A stretch of 64,000 bases of DNA from Piezodorus guildinii (Eukaryota > Arthropoda > Insecta > Hemiptera > Pentatomidae). Under the pieces are notes generated by a model. The model made no database searches. It saw only the letters and a program-made list of their open reading frames with translations, and was not told where the DNA came from. The stretch is taken from the NCBI GenBank assembly GCA_023052935.1, contig CM041298.1, positions 52,521,813 to 52,585,812 on the forward strand, written 5' to 3'. Shown in pieces: positions 1 through 10,539 of the stretch. Numbering within the stretch: position 1 is the stretch's first letter; every line of letters starts with the position of its first letter. The translations under genes and the position numbers were made by a program.

Positions 1-2480
1 ATGTTTGATGATTTTTTTTATTTTGTATAAATAAATATGTATGTGTTACGTAATTGAGTGGACAAGTGTTTTGTTCTGTTTGTACATCTTTTGTTTTAAA
101 CCGGAATTGGAATGAGCGGTAACCCTATCGATTTGTGCGTACGTGACTGAGTCAACGTTAAAGTGTCGAATTCCAAATATTAATTATTGTAAGCGCTTAA
201 GTATTTTTACAGTACTTTATTTAAATGTTATATTTTAAATTTTTCGATTAGATAGCCTGATACTTTAAAGCCCTTTTTTTGCAAGTGGTTATTCCCTTGA
301 AGTTGTTTACCACTTATTGTGTGTGACCTTGACATGCAACCGCTGATACTGCGTAGTTCAAATCATTTTCCATATTGTTAAGGAATTATTATTTTAATTT
401 TTTGTAACGATCGTGAGAATGAATGTTTACGAATGTTAATTTTAATTAACAACGCTTGGATAAGGATTGCACAATTAAACAATTTTAATTAAACAAGTTG
501 ATAAGAAGTTATTTTATTTGAATATTAACATTTTGTTTGTTATATGAACTTATAATTTAAAACGTTATAGAAATTTAACAGTTATAACTTGATAGGATTT
601 TATCCCTATAAGCTGAGCTTACTCTTGTCTTTATTGTTTATCACTTAAACATAATTTTACTACCAGAAGTTATTATTATTCAATAAGAATTTAGGCTTTT
701 GTTTTTTTAAATCTGTTTAGAAAAACAGCTGTTTTCACTAGTGACTCACAAATCGCAGAGGTCAGTTTAAGATATTTTTATTGAACCCTGTTAGAAAGAA
801 TGTGATTAATTACTTGATTTATCTGCAGCCTTATCATTCATTGTCAATTTCTGAATTATCAAATTCCAGTTATATTTTCCAAATTATATTGATTATTACT
901 TGACTATTAAGAAATGGTGCCTCAAAAATTACGATAAAATTCTTAGAAACGTTAAAAGACGTATTAAAAATTGTATGCTGTGATTCAGAGCTTCAATTAT
1001 TTAAACTTAATGTATTATTTTCTTCTGTAAATCTGCATCTATATGTTTAACGATTAATGTGGAATATCAAAGATTTTTAGTATGGTGTTCGTAATCAGTA
1101 TATTAAGCTACTTTAGTAGATTAACTTACGTTTCTTATCTAGTTTTCTCCTTCATCAATTATAGGAATAAAAATAAATCGGGTTTTCATTTAGTCTCCAC
1201 TCAAGGATGAGCATTTTACTGCAGCCACGTCCGTGAATTATGCGCAACATATTGCATCAGTCTTAAAACTGCATATTCATTCATATATCAAATCCAGGGA
1301 GTTATTACAACTTAATAGCGTGAACAAAGACTTGAAAGAACGAGGATCGTCTTACTTTTTTTTGTCCTAATGTATCTTCTTATCTTTTCCACTACCTTTT
1401 TCTTTTTTTACTGACCTTTTATCGTACTATAAACCAAGTCGTGTTATGCAATGTGTCTCAAGCCGCATGGTGTACACATTGTGTCTTATACTATACCTCT
1501 TGTTTCGTTGGGATTAATGCAGAAGACGGCTCTGTGGAGAGCCACAATGACCAAAATACCTCAAAGACAACTGTATTTTGGTTCTCTTATTGAGAATACA
1601 TGCCTCTCACTTTCCTGGTAAGAGAATTGCAGCTCTCTTGAGGAATCTCAGAGTAATGATACACGGTGAACCAAAAGCAAGAAAATAATTAACATGATGA
1701 GGAAAAACCCATTTGAAGGAAGGATTTGGCGGTGGTCATATGCATAAGGAGCAAAGCTCCAGAAATATTTACTTTTCATGATTACCAGAAGTCTTAAGAT
1801 TCTCTCTTGTTGGAGTTCAGATGGGCGGTGTAGAGTTGTTTTGGAAGTCAGGAAGACTGCAAACCCTGCAGTCAAATACTTCCGTCCAGCAATACAAAAT
1901 CAATGAATACGCGTTTCTTGCACAACTAAACGATAACTGCGCAGGATTCGAAATAAACCTATAATTTTTAGCTAGCGTATTTCTCCATTTCCTGGAGAAA
2001 AATACTCTAATTTGGAAGGCCACTGGAAAATAATGTAGAGGAAGAAAACAGTGGTTCCTGGTAACAAAGACTGCGAAGATGTTGCAGTTTTAGTTAGGCT
2101 CATGCCCTCTATTGTACTAAAAAAAAAGAGAAATTTGCGAAAACTACGTACTGCGAAAGCTGTTAAATATTTAACTCAAAGAATTACTGCAATCTATGAA
2201 ACCAATACTTTTTTAAACTTAAATATTAGGATTTTAATGATAAAATATTATGTTTTAATGGAAGAAAAATTATTTTCCGAAAATCCAGTCAAAATTATTA
2301 CGAAGTCTTTGGTCTAGCCTCTCCTCATTCCAATAAATTGTTCTTATGTATCTGGCCTGCATGACAAAAATAATTTTTGAGATTTAATTAATAATACTAC
2401 TATTTAATAAATACATCGTATAATTCAATAGCTAGAGTGGCATAGCTATATTACATAAATACGTATAAAAACCGAAAGTG

Positions 2481-2515
2481 AAAAAAAAAAAAAAAAAAAA
2501 AAATATATATATATA

Positions 2516-2562
<47 letters not shown>

Positions 2563-2597
2563 TATATATAATATATATAATATATATATATATATAA
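2481..2597. repeat. A-run followed by (TA)n/(ATATAA)n microsatellite
   Basis: About 23 consecutive A residues run straight into about 95 bp of TA-rich simple sequence with interspersed AATATA units. An A-run joined to a microsatellite is typical of an old retrotransposon tail, but no element body is recognisable beside it. Confidence 0.9.
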
Positions 2598-2823
2598 CAT
2601 ATATAAATAGGAACAATTACCTTCATAATAACTGCAATAAAAATGATTTAATTGGTGTCATCATTCTCCAATTCATCACAATTTCTTCATTTTTTATTTG
2701 AAATATCTTTTATGTAAAGGTACAAGGTTATTTTTTTTTTTCAATATAGAATTTTATTTGTTGTTGAAATCTGCAGTACTGAATTCGAAAAACATCCGTG
2801 TTAAACTGAATTTTGCTATTATA

Positions 2824-2831
<8 letters not shown>

Positions 2832-2875
<44 letters not shown>
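2832..2875. repeat. (TA)n microsatellite
   Basis: About 20 uninterrupted TA dinucleotides. Any reading frame through this stretch is an artefact of the repeat. Confidence 0.9.
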
Positions 2876-3146
2876 GTATGTTAATTGAATTTTAAAAATA
2901 CTTAATGAAGAACATGCTCTTAGTTTCGTCTTTAATTTTTTCTATTTTCGAGTATTTAAGGTAGTTAAACCCATTAAACAAGATAGGTTGGTTACTTATC
3001 AGTTTTATCTTGGTAACTAATTTATAGATGCCTATCTTTATTTACGCTCGGGTTATACTATCTGCTCTAATGTGAATTAATTTAGTGTTCACTATTTCTA
3101 GTATTTAATTGTATCTTGAAAATTATATTTAAACAAATAAAAATAG

Positions 3147-3245
3147 AGGGGTGTCCTGTGGTTTAATGGCTAGCATAACAAACCTTCTATGACCAAGGTG
3201 GCGGGTTCATATCCGGCCGATGGCCCTAGGATTTTATTAAAGTCT
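3147..3245 (+). mobile_element. SINE1, tRNA-like head only
   Basis: The 5' tRNA-related part of the SINE1 family. It has an A-box-like stretch (TGGTTTAATGGCTAGCAT) and about 35 bp later a B-box-like GGGTTCATATCC, followed by the family-specific GGCCCTAGGATTTT. The rest of the SINE body is missing or too diverged to follow. The match was judged by eye against the complete copies at 24143-24421 and 10002-10268. Confidence 0.6.
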
Positions 3246-3318
3246 ATTGTTCTCTTTAACTTAATACACATTATTAGCGATGTTTTTGACATTGACCCAA
3301 CGATCAAAGAAAAAAAAA

Positions 3319-4191
3319 TCTGGTGCGGGCAACACACGATTTTCACTCACTTCGGCTGTTAAAATCAATTTAAGAACTATTAAATAAACTAAAAGTTAAA
3401 AAAGTTTTAAGTTAATCTAAAATACAAAGTTCTTTTATTTTCGTAACATATGATTTAGATTAAATAATACAAAAATATTAAATTTTTACATATAATTATC
3501 AGTAATAAGTTTTTGCACTTTTCGTAACTTTAATGCAAGATAATATTTTTTCTAAAATCTTGAGCTTTCCAACGGTGTATTATACATCTATGTTACTGTT
3601 CTAATGTTAAAAAGACCTAAAATTGAATTTAAAAAATATGTTTGGCTTTTTTTCCGTTAGTTTGATAATACCGAATTCGTTCAACTTAAATATATATTTA
3701 CCCGTTTTTTATCAATGCTAACAAGATGATTTAGTTATTTTTTTCGAATCTACAAAATTAAAGGTACTTTACTGGAAGAAAATAAACAAAATCGGCATTT
3801 GACTCCTGTCAGACTACTTAATCCGAATGAAATCTACATGATTTTAGCCTATTAAATTTTACTTCGAGCAGCGAGTTAAATCAAAATCATTGGAGCCGTT
3901 TTTGAGAAAATCGTAAAAAGGTGCTAAATGCTGTGTATAAAGTGGCTCTTCTGGTTAGCTGATTATGATAAAAAAGTTGCTGTTACATCTCGGGCGTATA
4001 GTTGTCTTAAATATGAAATTTAAGTTTCGTGCGACTTTTCATTTTCATGTGGGAGTTACCACATACACAGACTTTACTTTGCACTCAGGGGACCATAAAA
4101 CGTCTATTTCCGGTGACAACTCTAATTCGAAATTTTTCACGATTGCAATACATTTTCTTAGTATATATTTCATATATAGGTAAATGAAAGT
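3319..4191 (+). mobile_element. HINE-like non-coding element, copy A (near full length)
   Basis: A complete copy of the dominant repeat of this window, about 870 bp with no coding capacity. Its 5' end is TCTGGTGCGGGCAACACACG after an A-run. A subterminal CTTTCAC-type repeat follows within about 22 bp. The 3' end carries the complementary GGTAAGTGAAAG-type repeat, here mutated to GGTAAATGAAAG, next to a TATATATTTCATATATA hairpin. The design of an internal repeat at the 5' end, a terminal one at the 3' end, a hairpin and an A/T-run target matches helentron-associated elements such as Drosophila DINE-1. That class assignment is inference. A 72-aa frame at 3965-4183 lies inside the repeat and is not a gene. 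Confidence 0.7.
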
Positions 4192-5020
4192 TTATAAGGA
4201 AGAGATTATTAATGAATTTATAATAATAATTATAAATAAGTTTATTAATAAGAGATTATTAATACAGGCGTTGATGACCTTGAGATTTTACGCCTTAAAG
4301 CCCAAAGAAACAATTAATGAATTTACTGTTGATCTTAAAGTGTATTGGGAGAGTTTGGAGATGCTGATTGTAGTTGCAGTCATAAAAAAACAATCACTCC
4401 AATAAGGAAAAAGTATTATATCGGTTTATCGACGCTTCGGCCTAATTGAAGACGTCTGGTCTTCATCCCGGCGAGCAGATGTCCAAGCAGTGATTATTAT
4501 TTTTAGGTAGTGGAAAGAATTCATTCTTTTTTCAACTAAATGTTTTTATTATACTTAAATAACTTCACATACTTCTATCTGGTATTTCTTTGGTGAAAAT
4601 ATTAAGATATATACCTCTATGAACAGAAGAGGTAACATTTCTGATACCTGAATGATTTACTTTCAAAATCTGTGCTATCGAACGGAAATGAACCCGTCGG
4701 AAGCTGCGACGTCAGCAACTGAAGGCAGATTGAGGGAGGACGCTGACTTCAGTTTTCTGAATGAAGTCGAGCAGATCAAATGGGTACCTGATCCTTCAGT
4801 TGACTTGAGGATTTATGATAACCTCTAACAGCAAATGTTACTGAATCAGGATTCTTTACACTTGTAACGGAATTCTATGTTTGAATTTATATCCTTTTTT
4901 AATATTGTGGAATTTTTGTTTTGATTTATTTTTCTTAACATATCCTTCATATGTAAATATTATGGGTTTAAGATTTCGGTATTTGTTTTGTTAAAATGCT
5001 ACATGTTACTGTATTTACTG
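4192..5020. other. Unassigned DNA with two faintly coding-like stretches
   Basis: No secure gene. A plus frame near 4255-4400 contains a hydrophilic stretch (ALKPKETINEFTVDLK) faintly like retrotransposon Gag. A 46-codon frame at 4688-4828 (start MNPSEAATSATEG, stop TAA) has higher GC and a coding-like composition. Neither matches a family I can name, and both may be remnants of one dead retroelement. Confidence 0.3.
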
Positions 5021-5252
5021 TTTATTTGTTTGTTTATTCATTTAATGTCACTTTATGCTACCATGGCTAATCGGACGATGCTACACTGGGGGGCCTAAAT
5101 TTTGCCTATCTAGGTTTAATTATGATAGGGATATTTAACGATTACCGGACATCGCACAGACTCGAGACCACCCCTTTACGTCCCCTACGAAATACGGCAT
5201 AACTAAAAATTTTTTACTTTTATTAAAAAATTCTAGGGCCACCTGTAATTTA
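5021..5252 (-). mobile_element. SINE1 copy lacking its tRNA-like head
   Basis: On the minus strand this is the SINE1 body: CCTTAGTTATGCCG-like core, CGATGTC segment, then GGATAGGGATC-type and GCATCGTCCGATTAGCCAT blocks, and a TAAATAAACAAA tail at the low-coordinate end. The alignment stops around 5252, before the box A/B head. Confidence 0.8.
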
Positions 5253-5794
5253 GTGTCTAATAGAAAAAAAAAATCACCTAAATTGTTAGTTTTTTTCATG
5301 TTTCACAAAAAAATTAAAAATCCTAATTAATCGAAACAAATAATTTCAAATTTTACTTTAAAAAAATCACGAAAACCGTTTGAATAAAAAGCTTAAAATT
5401 TACGTGAATTATTTTTATTCGACACATAATTGATCCCCCAAGTTTGAGTCAAAAAAGCCGCGAGCCATCATTAACGTTGGAAGGATGATTATTTTGTTTT
5501 TTTATTATTTAATCAATTAAGAATTTATATGATAACTTTTTTTTACGTTTTAATTTTAGAGTTAAATCTTCTCTGTTTAGAAAGCGATTTCCAACTAATG
5601 TAGAGGCTATTATTAGAACGGCTCAACTGGAACACGCAGTGTTCGTCCAAACCATTCGTATTCACTCCGCGTACTGTATTATGTAAACAGTAAACGTTCT
5701 AACGTTATAAGTACTAAATGCATTATAATAATAATATTTATTTGTTTTCGGTGTCATCCCCATACAAAAGGATTTGGTCATAAAATTCATATGA

Positions 5795-5850
5795 AATTAA
5801 AAATAATTTTTATTCTGGGACATTGCGTCCCATAAGAATAATAATACAAT
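5795..5850 (-). mobile_element. 3' tail of a CR1-like LINE
   Basis: The reverse complement reads TATTCTTATGGGACG...GTCCCAGAATAAAAA. It closely resembles the terminal part of the LINE at 20003-21368 (TTAGGGGACTAGCTGTCCCA, then AATAAAATTTC). Both keep a short GGGAC/GTCCC stem just before the tail. It is probably the 3' end of the broken minus-strand LINE at 6427-6870, separated from it by the repeats at 6002-6345. Confidence 0.55.
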
Positions 5851-6001
5851 GAATGGGGGGAGTCCGATTTGTCTGCTTCATTTGATAAATAATTTTTTAG
5901 TCACGTAAATGATATAAAGTTAATATAAATGAAAGATACAAACAAAAAATAAAATAATAATAATATAAAAACGAGATCAAATGATTTTAGTTAAGTACTA
6001 G

Positions 6002-6110
6002 CTGACACGACAGACGAAGTCCTGTCTGAACTATGTCTAGCTATATCGGTCAAGCCGTTCACGCGTGATGCGATAGCCAAGGAAAAGGGGGATTCATTTT
6101 TATAAATGTA
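6002..6110 (+). repeat. Dispersed repeat R5
   Basis: Contains a GACAGAC...GTCTG potential hairpin and then CAAGCCGTTCACGCGTGATG. The second block recurs at 6228-6290, and in reverse complement at about 57040-57130. It is an interspersed repeat with no coding capacity, and the family is not identified. Confidence 0.6.
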
Positions 6111-6227
6111 GATAAAGAGATTACCTACGCAATATCAAAAAAACATCAACTATTCATCCAAGTAAATCTATTTTTCTTTCATAAGGTCCTTCTCCTGACT
6201 GATACGAACATGTCAAAAAAAAAATTA

Positions 6228-6284
6228 GAGAAATCGATCATGCCGTTCACGCGTGATGCGATGACCATGGGAAAAGGCGATTCA

Positions 6285-6290
<6 letters not shown>
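6228..6290 (+). repeat. Dispersed repeat R5, second partial copy
   Basis: Repeats the GCCGTTCACGCGTGATGCGA block of the copy 170 bp upstream, with the same downstream GGCGATTCATT. It runs into a long TA microsatellite. Confidence 0.6.

Positions 6291-6345
<55 letters not shown>
6291..6345. repeat. (TA)n microsatellite
   Basis: About 25 TA units with a few interruptions, directly after the R5 block. Confidence 0.9.
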
Positions 6346-6348
<3 letters not shown>

Positions 6349-6426
6349 ATCAAAGTATCGATTTATAACATATGTGCGGAACATTAAATTTTGAGGAGGT
6401 AGTTAAATAATTAGTGTTTGAATGGG

Positions 6427-6870
6427 TTAGGGATGACCCTGTTCGGAGGAAAGTGGGCAATGAGCTCTAAAGTATAGTAGCACGAATGAAGGACTTTTCA
6501 AAGAATGCTGTTCTATGAGAGGGTAGGTACAGGTCGGTGGTTGAGATCTTGTATGTAGGATGTGCACGGAAGAGCGCGGAGTAAGGAAGTCAAAGATATA
6601 GGAGGTTTTCTGGTTCGCAAGGATTGGAATAGGAAGACGCCAAGTAGGTATTATTATTATTAGTATTATTATTATAAGACGCCAAGTAATCTTCGGGATT
6701 CGGGATAGAGCCACCTTTGACCAGAATACCAGTGAGAGACGTGTGACTGTCTGGAGGGGCCGAACAGAAATCTTATAAACCTATTTATTAATCTATTTAG
6801 CCTCGTCTTTTTTGCGCCACTGAGTGAGTCCGCCATATACCAGGCATCCATAGACATTACAAATAGCACA
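6427..6870 (-). pseudogene. C-terminal fragment of a CR1-like LINE reverse transcriptase protein
   Basis: Two overlapping minus-strand frames (6672-6869 and 6427-6714) together resemble the C-terminus encoded by the LINE at 20003-21368. The first has IRFLFGPSRQSHVSHWYSGQ and WLYPESRR; the plus-strand relative has IRFIFGIPRRSHVSAWYAEL and WLYPKFRR. The second has SSVHILHTRSQP against SSVHSINTRSQP. These lie after the polymerase core and hold no catalytic residues. The frame is broken by a 29-bp microsatellite insertion at 6647-6675. The copy is dead and 5'-truncated. Confidence 0.7.
6647..6675. mobile_element. Microsatellite-only insertion with 13-bp flanking duplication
   Basis: A 29-bp (TTA)n-type tract interrupts the LINE fragment. 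The 13-bp word AAGACGCCAAGTA is present on both sides (6634-6646 and 6676-6688), as expected of a target-site duplication. The RTE-like LINE of this window ends in just such a (TTA)n tail, so this may be an extremely 5'-truncated insertion. A replication slip that duplicated the word is the alternative. Confidence 0.5.
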
Positions 6871-6965
6871 GTTACAAAAAAAAAAACTGAAAACTGACAT
6901 CATGAATGTTAGTTAAATAAATAAAGCATCTTAATCACATACAAAAATCTATAACAGAAAATCAT

Positions 6966-7040
6966 AAGGCCATCTGCCGGCTTTGCACACGCGATCTTGG
7001 GCTTAGAAGGCTGTTATGCTGGCCACTACACCACAGGTAA
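6966..7040 (-). mobile_element. SINE1 head fragment
   Basis: Matches the reverse complement of the SINE1 5' end through AGGCTGTTATGC and GGCCACTACACCACAGGT. The match is short and diverged, so this is a tentative call. Confidence 0.45.
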
Positions 7041-7591
7041 AGGTAAACTATCTGATTTTCAACTAATTGTTTGTGAAGTGAATGTAGAACTGATAAGAAT
7101 CTTACAGGACCTCTTGACGTTTTCATCGTGCAGAATTTGGAAGGCTTAACCGAATATGCTCTACGTTGGGGAGTGGGATACTAAAGGATACTTAAAAATA
7201 TTTTGTTTTGATCCATCGACGAAGAATAAGAGTGATTATATTCATTTTCAACTTTTTAATTGGAAAATTATGGTTCTATTGATGCGTTTTGTGATGAATG
7301 ACGGATGCAAATGATGTGCCATTATAACATGTAGTATCATTAGCTTACGTAATGAGGAAAGTGCTAGGATCGGGTTGTCAGCTATCGATTGACTGAGCAA
7401 AGACTATTGTAACTTCGGTTTACTTTTGAGACGGGATCACATTTTCAGAATTTCTTAGTTCTGTTAAAAAATTAAACTCTTATTTAATATTTTGAAAATT
7501 AGTATGACTTGAGGAAGTACTTCTTATTTATCCATATTAAAACAAGCGCAATTTTCTTCCATCATATTTTTTATTATCATTATTATATTAT

Positions 7592-7645
7592 TCGTCAATT
7601 TCAGTCAACGTTTCGGGGCTTTTTATCCCCATTATCAAGACTTTT
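7592..7645 (-). ncRNA. Hammerhead-like motif relic (Penelope-like element)
   Basis: The reverse complement contains CTTGATAATGGGG, a short loop, CCCCGAAACGTTGAC and AAATTG. The layout is a CUGA-type strand, a stem-loop and a GAAAC strand, like the hammerhead ribozyme cores known from Penelope-like retroelements. A second copy with a different stem lies at 57723-57770. The core departs from consensus (TGATAA, not TGATGA), so self-cleavage is unlikely. Confidence 0.4.
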
Positions 7646-7704
7646 TTATTGATACATATTTTTTGTAGCTAACTGCTACATCCACTTCTAAAAGTTGACT
7701 TCAT

Positions 7705-8035
7705 TAATCAAAATAAAAACGGTGATTCAAGATGTGCTAAATAAACTAATAAAAATGCACAAAATGAAGAAAACAATAAATTATTAGTAATACATGGTAG
7801 GAAATATAGTACCTTTTGGAAGGAAATGTTTTTAGTACCTTTTGGAATGAAATGAAATGTGGATTTAGTACCTTTTGGAATGAAATGCAATTTTTAAATA
7901 CGTTTTTGAAGAATTTTTATGTTTGTTTTTTTTATAAAATTTGATGACAGATCTTGATAAAACTAAACCATTATAATACAAATATGTCATTTTCGAAAAA
8001 AATGTCTTTTAGTACCTTTTGGAAATCAACGTCTC
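7705..8035 (-). mobile_element. TIR element with 4-bp TSD, partial copy
   Basis: Ends at 8035 with the inverted terminal sequence ...GGAAATCAACGTCTC, followed by AATT. On the minus strand it reads like 58026-58440 of the full element: GAGACGTTGATTTCCAAAAG, then repeated TTCCAAAAGGTACTA motifs, then a part resembling GGTGATTCAAGATGTGC on the plus strand. The other end is missing. A 60-aa minus frame here merely reads through the internal repeats. Confidence 0.75.
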
Positions 8036-8354
8036 AATTGATAAAATATCTTTCAGGGATAAAATAGGTTCCGGACTGCTGTGTTGTAACTCATGATACT
8101 GTTTACTGTGTTATTGTACTGAGGCACGTACGGTTAGATGTACAATGGAGAGGGTTATGTTTGTCGAAGCAAATAATTGTTTGCAGTATCTTATCCAAGG
8201 AAAGATGTCATGATGCATTTGAGAATCTATATTTAGTGTTTCACTATGACTGCTTAGATAGGTAGGGACAGCTTGATGATTTTTTAGTCCGAAAAGACGT
8301 AGACCTACTTTATCCTGCTTTAATCAACCGGAAAGAAGTTTGTTTGTTTATTAA

Positions 8355-8888
8355 TTTTCTTAATTTGTGTTTATTGTAATTTACAACTGCATTATACAAC
8401 ACAACGAGTAAATATGCAGATTGAAGAAAAGTCATCTAAATGTCTTAAGAAATAACTACCTAGTGACAGCACTTCACTATTTTAAGACAGTAGGTCTCGA
8501 AGCTTCCTTTTCAATCATTTTGGACAAGTGGGTTTGTGTGAGTAGGGAGTTTGGAATGAAAAGACATGTATCTATCATGGGCTATGCCTGCAACAAATGG
8601 AATGTTTAAGTCATTATGGAGGAGTTGATTTGTGATAATAATAATGATAAATAAGGGGCATTTAGGATTTTGCGACATATTTTGGATTGTTAGGGCTAGA
8701 TGGGAGAGGAATTAGATGGTGTAGTTGAGCCCCAAAGCTCGATTCCATATGTACAAATAGGCCTGATAATAGTGATGTAAATGTGACTTTTGTAATATAC
8801 TGGAAGTTTTGAACGTTTGTCTAGTAAGTGTTGTAGTAATCGATATCTTCGAGCAGTTTCTTGTCGTTTAAGTCTTATGTGAGGATTT
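8355..8888 (-). pseudogene. 3' end of a jockey-type LINE (family A), 5'-truncated
   Basis: Closely parallels 26590-27150 of the full-length jockey on the same strand: 3' UTR (TTTACAACTGCATTATACAA), then reverse-transcriptase C-terminal codons around GAGCCCCAAAGCTCGATTCC and GAACGTTTGTCTAGTAAGTG. The reading frame carries several breaks. It stops abruptly where a SINE1 begins at 8889. Confidence 0.85.
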
Positions 8889-9106
8889 TATTCATTTAAA
8901 GTCACTCTATGTTTTTGTGGACATCCGGACGATGCTTCAGTCGAAGTCCTCAATTTTTCCTATCCATTTTAAATTAGGATAGGGATTTTTAATTAGGATC
9001 TGATATCATTCCTTCTGAAGTACGGCATTATCAAGGATTTTTCACTCTGTTATAAATAGTCTAGGACCATCAGCTGAGTTTGACCCTGCGATGTCATGCA
9101 TGTAGT
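8889..9106 (-). mobile_element. SINE1 copy, degraded
   Basis: Minus-strand SINE1 body, recognised by CCGGACGATGCTTCAG, TTTTTCCTATCC, ATCTGATATCATTCC and a CAGCTGAGTTTGACCC remnant of the B-box region. It abuts the truncated jockey fragment. Confidence 0.7.
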
Positions 9107-9130
9107 ACTTAAGTCATCGCAAACTGTTAT

Positions 9131-9275
9131 ACTCCAATTAAAAAATCCTTAGTTATGTTGCCCTCGGAGCAGCTGTGCGATGTGAGGTACTCGTTAAAGA
9201 TCCCTATCCTCTATAAACCTGGTTAGGCAAAATTTATGACTCCCACATTCCCATCTTCCAATTGGCCACTGTAGG
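9131..9275 (+). mobile_element. SINE1 body fragment, opposite orientation
   Basis: Plus-strand SINE1 from AAAAAATCCTTAGTTATG through GGTACTCGTTAAAGATCC and GGCAAAATTTATGACTCCCA. Together with the preceding minus copy it makes an inverted pair about 25 bp apart. Confidence 0.7.
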
Positions 9276-9878
9276 ATAGTTTATTCCAAAAAAGATAATG
9301 CTCGTCTCACACTTCCCGTAGAACCAAAGAAAAGTTTCAAGAACTTCATAAGTTCATGAATTTATGAACTTCAAACTCATTCACCACCATACATGTACAC
9401 TATATAGTCCGACCTTGCACCATCGGATTATCACTAGTTTTGGTCCATGGCCATTGTCTTCATGAGAACAATTTTGATAATTTTGCGGAATAATAATGCA
9501 AATATTTCCTTGAGAAACGGTCTTGTATTTTTTACATCCCATTGTAAGGTGTGCCTCTATCCATAGGTTGCAATTAGTCATTTGTGCTTCAAACTCCTCA
9601 TTTATCCTTCGCTCTTGCCAAGTAAATTTTGTTTAGATTTACATAATAGTGCTATTTTAGGTGATTTAGTATAGGAGAAATGTGAGATTAGAGTCCCTGC
9701 TATTGCTATATTTACACTTTGAAAAGCTCCTGTTTACGACTACGAGAGGTTGGCAACACTACTTCCCCTGTTGCAACAGCCTGTTTCTTCGCCAAAGATT
9801 TACTATCTAAAATGGTCAGAAAGTTCTCTTTCGACATCTCAGTTTTCTACCTTCTAATTTTTTTTTTTTTTTTTTCGG
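9276..9878. other. No feature recognised
   Basis: Unassigned sequence. A 66-aa minus frame (9381-9581) shows no motif and is probably chance. It ends in a T-run just before the R3 repeat. Confidence 0.4.
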
Positions 9879-10001
9879 TTTATTATTTTCAATAATGAAC
9901 CTTTGTAATCGACCAAAAATAAAAAATCCCCCCTCACAATGTTTGAGAGCTTATGTTTCAAGTTACATAGAACCCAGAATAACGAATAAAAACAAAACTC
10001 C

Positions 10002-10268
10002 GGGATCCCTTTTAGGGTGGCTAGCATAACAGCCTCCTTTGCCGAAGGTCACGGATTCAAACCCGCAGGTGGTCCTAAGAATTTTTAATAGGAGTAAACA
10101 ATCCTTAGTTATGCCGTGAAAAGTAGTCCCAGCCTGTGCGATGTCAGGTATTCACTAAAGATCCCTATCCTAATAAAACCTGATAGGCAAAATTTAGGAC
10201 TCCCACTGTAGCATCGTCCGCTTAGCCATTGCAGCATAAAGAGACGTTAAATAAATTAACAAACAATA
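10002..10268 (+). mobile_element. SINE1, nearly full length
   Basis: A plus-strand copy beginning GGGATC. The A-box region is damaged (GGTGGCTAGCATAAC kept), the B-box GGATTCAAACCC is present, then the conserved body and a TAAATTAACAAACAATAAAA tail. It sits inside the R3 repeat and is therefore younger than it. Confidence 0.85.
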
Positions 10269-10539
10269 AAACTTTTCAGAAAAGGTACATGAATCTTTTC
10301 GGGAAAAAATATAAATTTATTAAAAGAAGAAACATTAAAATAAATTGTCTTATGATGCGTATCCTATTGAACATTTTCTTGGTTAAAGTATAACAAAATC
10401 CGTTTGTCCGCCTTTCGTGGCATTTCTCCGTAACTACTGGACCAATTCTTTTGAAATTCGCCACAAAAATTTCGCGTGCAACGATTAGACGTTGATATCT
10501 GCTGGTTTTAAAATGGCTGCCGATTAAAAGTGATTTAAT

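Larger units (their letters stand above)
1..3146. other. AT-rich intergenic DNA, no gene seen
   Basis: I find no convincing coding region here. Frames of 75 aa (minus, 1648-1875) and 88 aa (plus, 2051-2317) have no recognisable motif and look like chance frames. Around 1500-2300 the base composition is less AT-biased and two short plus-strand stretches, near 1850 and 2140, read similarly (KTANPAVKYF and RTAKAVKYLT). This may be decayed, duplicated transposon coding sequence, but I cannot assign it. Confidence 0.5.

Noticed and set aside
3319..4191. HINE family read as an ordinary TIR MITE
   Set aside because: The inverted repeat is terminal at one end and about 20 bp internal at the other, with no TSD that I can find; the helentron-like reading fits better.
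4184..4405. Gag-like frame (RFYALKPKETINEFTVDLK)
   Set aside because: Too short, no zinc knuckle or downstream pol; kept only as a remark in the feature for that region.
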